A stretch of 64,000 nucleotides of DNA, taken from positions 401,001-465,000 of the forward strand of contig JAJTWR010000471.1 of the NCBI GenBank assembly GCA_021613335.1, in the 5' to 3' direction. Below the pieces are notes generated by a model, which worked only from the letters and a program-made list of their open reading frames with translations, was not told where the DNA came from and did not search any database. Numbering within the stretch: position 1 is the first letter of the stretch; each line of letters begins with the position of its first letter. Below, piece by piece: positions 57,701 to 64,000 of this stretch. Position numbers and translations under genes: made by a program. The stretch comes from Whitmania pigra (taxonomy: Eukaryota > Annelida > Clitellata > Hirudinida > Haemopidae).

Positions 57701-60336
57701 GAAAATAATAATGGAATATTAGTAAGAGCTAATTAATATTTTACAAACACTTCATGAAACAATCACTAATAACTAATTATTTCTAGTCATTATTTAATCA
57801 TAGTCAGTATATCCAACTCAAAACACAACCTGTTCGTTGATGAATGCAGTCAAATTATTGTTCAACTTGTTCTCACAGAGGTTGAAGATGATAAACTTGC
57901 AACATTCCACAAATGACTTCACAATGGCATCGCATTCCCTTTGACTCATCAACACACTGTTCTGATTCAAACTATCAACAAACAAGGTTTATTGGTAAAT
58001 AATGATTTACAGAAAAATTTAACAAATCAAATTTGGATATTGAATTTTAACAAAATTCCTAATATTCCAAATAACTAATTCAAATTCCAGCATGCAAATC
58101 TAATTATAAACATTTGGTTGACATAAATTCAGATTAAGCAACACCTGTAATTCATTAATTCATTGAAATGCAATTCATAGAAGTACTGACCCATTCCTGA
58201 TCCTCGCAAGGAAGCGACAAATGAATTTATCGTCAGCTTTAACATCCTGCGGAAGTTTGTCGACGATGACGACGAGGTTGGGGTGGGTGACCTCAGCGCA
58301 TCCATGGCAACCAGCATCAAGTGAGTTGAAGAGTTTTGGTAAGAAAGCCTTGTTTAGACTCACGTGTGACCAGCAGTCCTGAGAAAATCGATAATTAGAA
58401 ATATTAATAAATGTAACATATTTAATTTGCAAAGTGGAAATCTTGGAAATTCACCTTGACGTCGCAAACCGAAACCACAGCTTTCCAGAGAGCAGGTATT
58501 ACGTGAGGGTTCGATTCGTCGATGCACAGCAGTACAGAACGACACACCTGTGCCTTGTAAGGTGAATCACCATTGAAGGTTCCTCTGTCACACAAGGTCG
58601 ACGCCAAGTCGAAGAATGCACGTCTCACCTGTTAATAAAGATTAAAAGATGTAAACATCTCGAGCTCGACCATAATTAATTTTGCAGCCAATTAAATATT
58701 TAAAAATAATTAATTAATCACATTCAATTTTAAATTGCAACTTACACTTGGCATTCCACTTTTATGGAACTTCCAAAGGTTTTGGTTGTTCAATATTTTT
58801 TCAATTGCTTCATCGACTTGCGATCCATATTGAACATCAGCAAGTTTTATGAACCTCGAAAGAGCGTCCAAGGAAGTTGTTTGAAGTCTTGTCAGTCGAT
58901 CTTCAACCTCTTCTGCTTCACAAACACTGCAAATAATTTAAATTTCAAATTAAAGTCATGCAAAGGAACATCTAAATCATCTTTTTTATGCTAAGTAATT
59001 TAATCAAATAAATAAACATGCAAAGATGGCTGCCACTGTTTGTAACCTAAGAAGTGTCAATAGCGTAGATGAACAATTACAAACAAGTGCAACTCGGACA
59101 GTTTTAAAATGCATAATTGCAAAGTAATATTTATCACTGAACAGAATTAACATTGATTAAACTAAATAAGTAATAAAAATTTCAGCGATTTGTATTTGCC
59201 ATTCTAATGAATAATGCAAATCTCACTCGGATGCCTTGATATTCTCTTTTGTTGTATCGAACAAGATGTTGGTCAACAGCTGAGAATAAAATGAAACCAA
59301 TATTAGGTTTAAGAATGCAAAACTAAGTTACAGTTAATATCACATTATCTTACAAATTATTATTAGCAAAAATCGAAAAGAATCTTGCAAGACAGCATCA
59401 CCATCTAAAATCCAAAACACCATTGCATCTCACCTTAAGGATCTCTGTTTTACAGAACCAAACTGCCTCTGATTGTTTAGCTTCTCTGAACAAAGTGTCA
59501 AAAGCTTTCCTTGCCAGAAGAGCACTCTGTTGGTGGCAGTCGCATTGAGCCAACAACCAGGTTCCCATGGTTTCCTTCAAGTGTGGAGCCAATTTGTTTT
59601 TTAATCTTTCCGATACTTTTGAGAAACAATCTTGGCACAATTCTCTGATGCTTCTGTCATTGTCCTGTTTAAAAAAAGACATAAATCATTTTTAAAGAGG
59701 AAACAAATGTGTTTAATGACCTTGTCAGGTCCATGCAAATCATTAAAAAAGTTGATGCAACTTACAAGAGACAACTTTGTGTAATGAGGAATCCAATATG
59801 GAAGAACAGCAGCAACAACTTCAAGATCTTTCTCTAAGCTCAGCTGCCCAAATTCTTGGAGACCCTAGATTATAAAATAGGCAAATTAAAAAGATGAATG
59901 CATTGTCTGGTGAATTAAAAGTGATTTGTTCAAATATTTAAATATTATTTACGCAACCTTTTTCCTAGTATTGGTATCCTTCTTGGACAATTTTTTCAAA
60001 ACGTAACAAAAGTCACTGTCATTAGGAGTAGATGTATCTGCTTCTTCACCCTGTGACTTTAGAAACTTGGACAAAATAAAAAACTGTCCAGGGATGGCTC
60101 CACCTGATTTCACGACCAGCTCTGCAGCTTTTGCACTGCTTGAAGGCTTGAGTAATTTCAAACAAATTGTGAAATAAATATATAATCAGAGAAAAATTGA
60201 CAAAATAAAATTTATTATCATTGTTCTAAATTTAATCTCTGAGAATTATGCGCAGCTATATTAAAAAGACGATTTCGTATAAAAAAAATACCTGAAGATT
60301 TCCTTTAGTCCTTTGAGCTTGCTTAGATTTTCCCAT
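51799..60336 (-). CDS. LTN1: Listerin, RING E3 ubiquitin ligase of ribosome quality control
   Basis: Nineteen exons were traced on the minus strand: 60336-60292, 60146-59958, 59864-59766, 59664-59434, 59279-59227, 58926-58746, 58628-58455, 58378-58191, 57962-57830, 57698-56684, 56565-55417, 55346-55108, 54927-54711, 54513-54389, 54169-53914, 53804-53135, 52966-52786, 52598-52506 and 52029-51799. They sum to 5,469 nt, 1,822 residues, close to the family's usual 1,550-1,800. The N-terminus has the conserved K-Q-x-R-T-K-G-N motif; the middle is helical HEAT/ARM-like; the C-terminus is the RING-type domain (C-M-I-C, C-K-T-C, F-H-N-A-C, C-P-L-C). The enzyme ubiquitinates stalled nascent chains on 60S subunits in the cytosol. 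Exon 9 uses an acceptor 10 bp inside that of the paralogue, which absorbs an extra T near 57960. Confidence 0.95.
52145..52172 (+). repeat. ATT trinucleotide microsatellite
   Basis: About nine units of tta/att in the last intron of the Listerin gene. Confidence 0.9.
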
Positions 60337-60832
60337 TGTATGAAAGTTTGTTTATTTGTCGGAAAATTTAATTTCACAACAATGTGACGAGAGGAGTCCC
60401 ACAAATTAAACGACAGCCTCAAAATATCAAAACAAAAGTCATCAAGCGTGGAAAATAAAAAACACAAAGATTATAGGTAAAGTGCTTTTTTTATTAGTTC
60501 TTTTCAAAAATTGAAACCTATCTCATTTCATATTTAATTTTACTTTATTCATAATCCCATAATTCAAATGCTTACTCTTGATCGAAATTCTGGAAATAAG
60601 AAATAAGCGAGGTATATGAAATGTGTGGAATGCGTGATTGTCTCAACCAATGTAAGCATTCATAAAATCCATTTTATTCAACAAACCTAAAGCACATCGC
60701 GTTTCTTCTAAAATAAAACTATACTAAATTTTGCTCAAAAAAAAAACCTGATAAGATTTCGGGAAATGTTTTATATTTTCACGTAAAACAATTAACCAGA
60801 GCAATTAATCATTTAAAGTACAAGATTTATTA
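60337..60832. other. 5' flank of the Listerin gene
   Basis: AT-rich sequence with no recognisable gene, RNA or repeat. It separates the complete Listerin gene from the truncated paralogue upstream. Confidence 0.4.
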
Positions 60833-61195
60833 TGTTAAGGAAAACATTCCAATACCGACCAGAAAACACACCCACTCGGGGACCGAGCGGTCTGAAGACG
60901 GGTTGTCCGATTTGCCCAGTTACGAGTTACGGCGGACAAAATGTCGGGATAGAGACGGGACCGATAAGGGAAAGAAGCTCGTTAATGAAAGGTTAATGTG
61001 TCAAAGAGCCCGTAAGGGTCCCGCATATAGACCATTTGCTTATCCCGGCCGGAATAACATATGTGTGTTTATGTATCGGAATATAATGTGTGTTTAATGG
61101 CATTTTTGATGTTTTTTCTTCTTTTGTTTGGTGAAGTTGGAACAAAATACGATTACTTACACTCAAGTTCAATCAATACAAGGCAGATCATAACA
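60833..61195. other. GC-richer island, possible solo LTR
   Basis: The stretch is clearly less AT-rich than its flanks in its first half (60858-61060) and is bounded by TGTTA...TAACA, the kind of inverted end found on LTRs. No matching target duplication was seen (TATTA against TGACA) and no second copy is in the window, so the call is weak. The open frame inside it is probably chance. Confidence 0.25.
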
Positions 61196-61311
61196 TGACA
61201 TATAGAAATAAGTGAAAAAGTAAACTTTATTTGAACTTTGGCGTTGTTCGAAAATGCTTGGATAAAGTGCAGAAACTGCATAACAATTATTTAATCGTTC
61301 TTTAAATCAAC

Positions 61312-63953
61312 TCAATTGTCCATTGCTGGCAAATTTATTACCAGTTTTGGCATCCCAACCTTCCCTGCTTTACCAATTGATGGCATGGGAATCTTTTCTT
61401 TAAAAACATTTTCTTCCGACAAAAACAGTTGGCAAAAGAGGATTAGCTTGTTAATGGGCTCAATGCTGCCCTCTTTGACAAGATTATCTGCAATCTCGTT
61501 CACATCATCCAGCACAGTCTTGTACACCAGCTCCCACGCGTTACTCTTCGAGGACATCTTAAAAAGGTACCAAATTAAATTTGCTACATTTTGGAAAGTG
61601 GCGGTAAATGTACTCTTCTCAGACGTCAAAGCTTCTTTGAGTAAACCCAAGACCTAACAATTGTGAGATAAAATCCAATTAGTTGTAATTAATTATGTTT
61701 TTGCTGTTGGCGGCAAAACACTTAATAAAATATATGTACATTCATGCATAGGTAGCTTGATAATTTAATTCCAGGATAAACAAGTGCATACCTGATCTTT
61801 AATAATAACTTTTGCATTGAGGCTACTAGACCATTTGCTCTCACAAATGTTGTAGACGACATGCTTGCAACAATCAACGAATGACTTGACAATAGCGTTA
61901 CTTTCCAAGTGGCTCATCAGAACATTGTTCTGGTTCAAACTGTCAAAGCAAGAGTTAAAGTTATTAAAATATTGAATTAAATTTATTTTTAAATTATTTA
62001 ATTAAATTAATTAGATTTAATTAAATTTAATTTATTGACCTGTTCCTGATCCTCGCAAGGAAGCGACAAATGAATTTATCGTCAGCTTTTACATCCTGCG
62101 GAAGTTTGTCGACGATGACGACGAGGTTTGGGTGGGTGACCTCAGCGCATCCATGGCAACCAGCATCAAGTGAGTTGAAGAGTTTTGGTAAGAAAGCCTT
62201 GTTTAGACTCACGTGTGACCAGCAGTCCTGAGAAAATCGATAATTAGAAATATTAATAAATGTAACATATTTAATTTGCAAAGTGGAAATCTTGGAAATT
62301 CACCTTGACGTCGCAAACCGAAACCACAGCTTTCCAGAGAGCAGGTATTACGTGAGGGTTCGATTCGTCGATGCACAGCAGTACAGAACGACACACCTGT
62401 GCCTTGTAAGGTGAATCACCATTGAAGGTTCCTCTGTCACACAAGGTCGACGCCAAGTCGAAGAATGCACGTCTCACCTGTTAATAAAGATTAAAAGATG
62501 TAAACATCTCGAGCTCGACCATAATTAATTTTGCAGCCAATTAAATATTTAAAAATAATTAATTAATCACATTCAATTTTAAATTGCAACTTACACTTGG
62601 CATTCCACTTTTATGGAACTTCCAAAGGTTTTGGTTGTTCAATATTTTTTCAATTGCTTCATCGACTTGCGATCCATATTGAACATCGGCAAGTTTTATG
62701 AACCTCGAAAGAGCGTCCAAGGAAGTCGTTTGAAGTCTTGTCAGTCGATCTTCCACCTCTTCTGCTTCACAAACACTGCAACGAATGTCAATTTTAATCA
62801 AACCAGTGTCATGAAAACATTCTTGACATCCTCAGTGTGCATTATCTTACGACGGTTGAATATTTGCAGTGGGTTGCTTACCTGGAATTTTTTATTGTTT
62901 CTTTGGTTGTTTCAAACAGGAAGCAGGAAATCACCTATTTAAATAAAAAGAAATCGGTTATTTTTTGTGCATAAGTTATGGGGAAAGTTATTTTTAACGA
63001 ACATGTAAGAATTCAACGATTATTGTTAATACTAAAATATGAAATGAATAAAACAATGTCAACTGTATCAGTTAATCAAATGTGTGTCGCAAGAAATTCT
63101 CACCTTAAGAATCTCTGTTTTACAGAACCAAACTGCCTCTGATTGTTTAGCTTCTCTGAACATAGAGTCGAAAGCTTTCCTTGCCAGAAGAGCACTCTGT
63201 TGGTGGCAGTCGCATTGAGCCAACAACCAGGTTCCCATGATTTCCTTCAAGTGTGGAGCCAATTTGTTCTTTAATCTTTCTGATATTTTTGAGAAACAAT
63301 CTTGGCACGATTCTCTGACACTTTTATCATTGTCCTGTCCAACATAAACATTATTTATAAACTGCGTATTATTAGGAAACAATTGCAAACTTTGAAAAAT
63401 AATTAATTTAACATTCCGCCGCGAAATATACTACGTGACATGAATTGGATCAAATCGTTTTATTCATTTCAATTTAATAATTTTGTTAATTGCAATCAAT
63501 CAATGTTTAACTTACAAGTGACAACTTTGTGTAATGAGGAATCCAGAAAGGAAAAACTGCTATGACATCCCCAAGATCTTTCTCTAAACTCATCTGCCCA
63601 AACATTTGGAAACCCTGGTCACGAAAACAAATAAAATATGGTTCAAGTAAAGAAAAATTTTGAAATAATATTGCTAAATGTTTATAAATAGCATCAATAT
63701 TCGTGTTAATCGATAGCAAATTGAATTTAGTCATCCTATTAAAGTTTTGTATTTATTTTTTCACCTTCTTTTTGGTATTAGAATCCCTCTTTAAAAATTT
63801 CTTCAGCGTGTAGCAAAATTCACTATCATCAGGAACTGATACATTTTTTTCTTCGTCAGTTAATTTCAAACACTTTGATAAGTTAAAAAATTGCCCTGGA
63901 ACGATTCCACTGGTTTTGATGACCAATTCTGCTGCTTTGGAACTTTTGGAAGG
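61312..63953 (-). CDS. truncated Listerin paralogue without the RING domain (runs off the window)
   Basis: Nine exons were traced: 63953-63765, 63614-63516, 63334-63104, 62934-62882, 62775-62595, 62477-62304, 62227-62040, 61939-61792 and 61653-61312. Sizes match Listerin exons 2-9 (189, 99, 231, 53, 181, 174, 188, then 148 against 133), and all phases close to give 534 open residues; the first exon would lie beyond 64000. It follows Listerin through the start of exon 10 (V-A-N-L-I-W-Y-L-F-K-M-S), then departs (about 61390) and stops at 61312. It therefore has only the N-terminal third and no RING, so it cannot be a ligase by itself. It lies head-to-tail upstream of the full gene. Confidence 0.85.
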
Positions 63954-64000
63954 CTGGAATAAAATGTTTATGTGTTGAAGCAGAGAAACATTAAGCGTGT

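Noticed and set aside
57830..57972. Apparent frameshift in Listerin exon 9
   Set aside because: The extra T relative to the paralogue is absorbed by an acceptor 10 bp further in (57962), which restores the frame.
60903..61097. 64-codon open frame in the GC-richer island
   Set aside because: No motif; more likely chance within a possible LTR.

Overview
The window reads as nuclear DNA of an AT-rich animal, most likely a non-insect arthropod (crustacean or springtail grade). The grounds are short GT-AG introns, secreted serine protease, lectin, LBP/BPI and Reeler genes, and a dense load of CR1-like, hAT, MULE/foldback, Gypsy and SINE relics. The species cannot be fixed from the sequence. No prokaryotic features, CRISPR arrays or rRNA genes were seen.

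Layout. 0-4.6 kb: repeat-rich DNA with diverged copies of the region upstream of the protease, a SINE, a reverse-transcriptase scrap and a decayed histone H3 pseudogene. 4.6-6.2 kb: a six-exon secreted chymotrypsin-family protease (+). 6.4-7.4 kb: a ZMYM-type hAT relic. 7.6-8.2 kb: an intronless adenylate-kinase-like gene (-) with a degenerate P-loop. 9.9-12.8 kb: a 944-residue NIDO/AMOP/VWD/Sushi surface protein (-). 14.7-47.6 kb: a duplicated cluster in which a secreted PAN + F5/8C (fucolectin-type) gene (+) is followed tail-to-tail by an LBP/BPI gene (-). Three units are visible (A, C, D) plus two lectin fragments (B0, B1). All three full lectin copies are open. Only the unit D LBP/BPI gene is substantially complete; those in A and C are broken. 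The cluster is full of transposons, several with exact target-site duplications. 48.4-51.3 kb: a four-exon Reeler-domain defence-type protein (-). 51.8-60.3 kb: a complete 19-exon Listerin (LTN1) gene (-, 1822 residues, all exon phases close). 61.3-64 kb: a second, tandem Listerin copy that is open but stops long before the RING domain; it runs off the window.

How the genes relate. The lectin, LBP/BPI, Reeler and protease genes all encode secreted proteins of families used in arthropod innate recognition, so an immune-type cluster is a reasonable inference. Listerin is the ribosome-associated quality control E3 ligase and is unrelated housekeeping. The most unusual items are: a 1,055-bp foldback element with about 270-bp minisatellite inverted repeats and a perfect 9-bp target duplication, together with a MULE transposase relic joined to another arm of the same minisatellite; the RING-less Listerin paralogue with a near-identical 730-bp patch shared by both copies, introns included; and the convergent lectin/LBP duplication array itself.

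Exon coordinates were worked out by hand from splice sites and reading-frame continuity; no alignment or database search was run.
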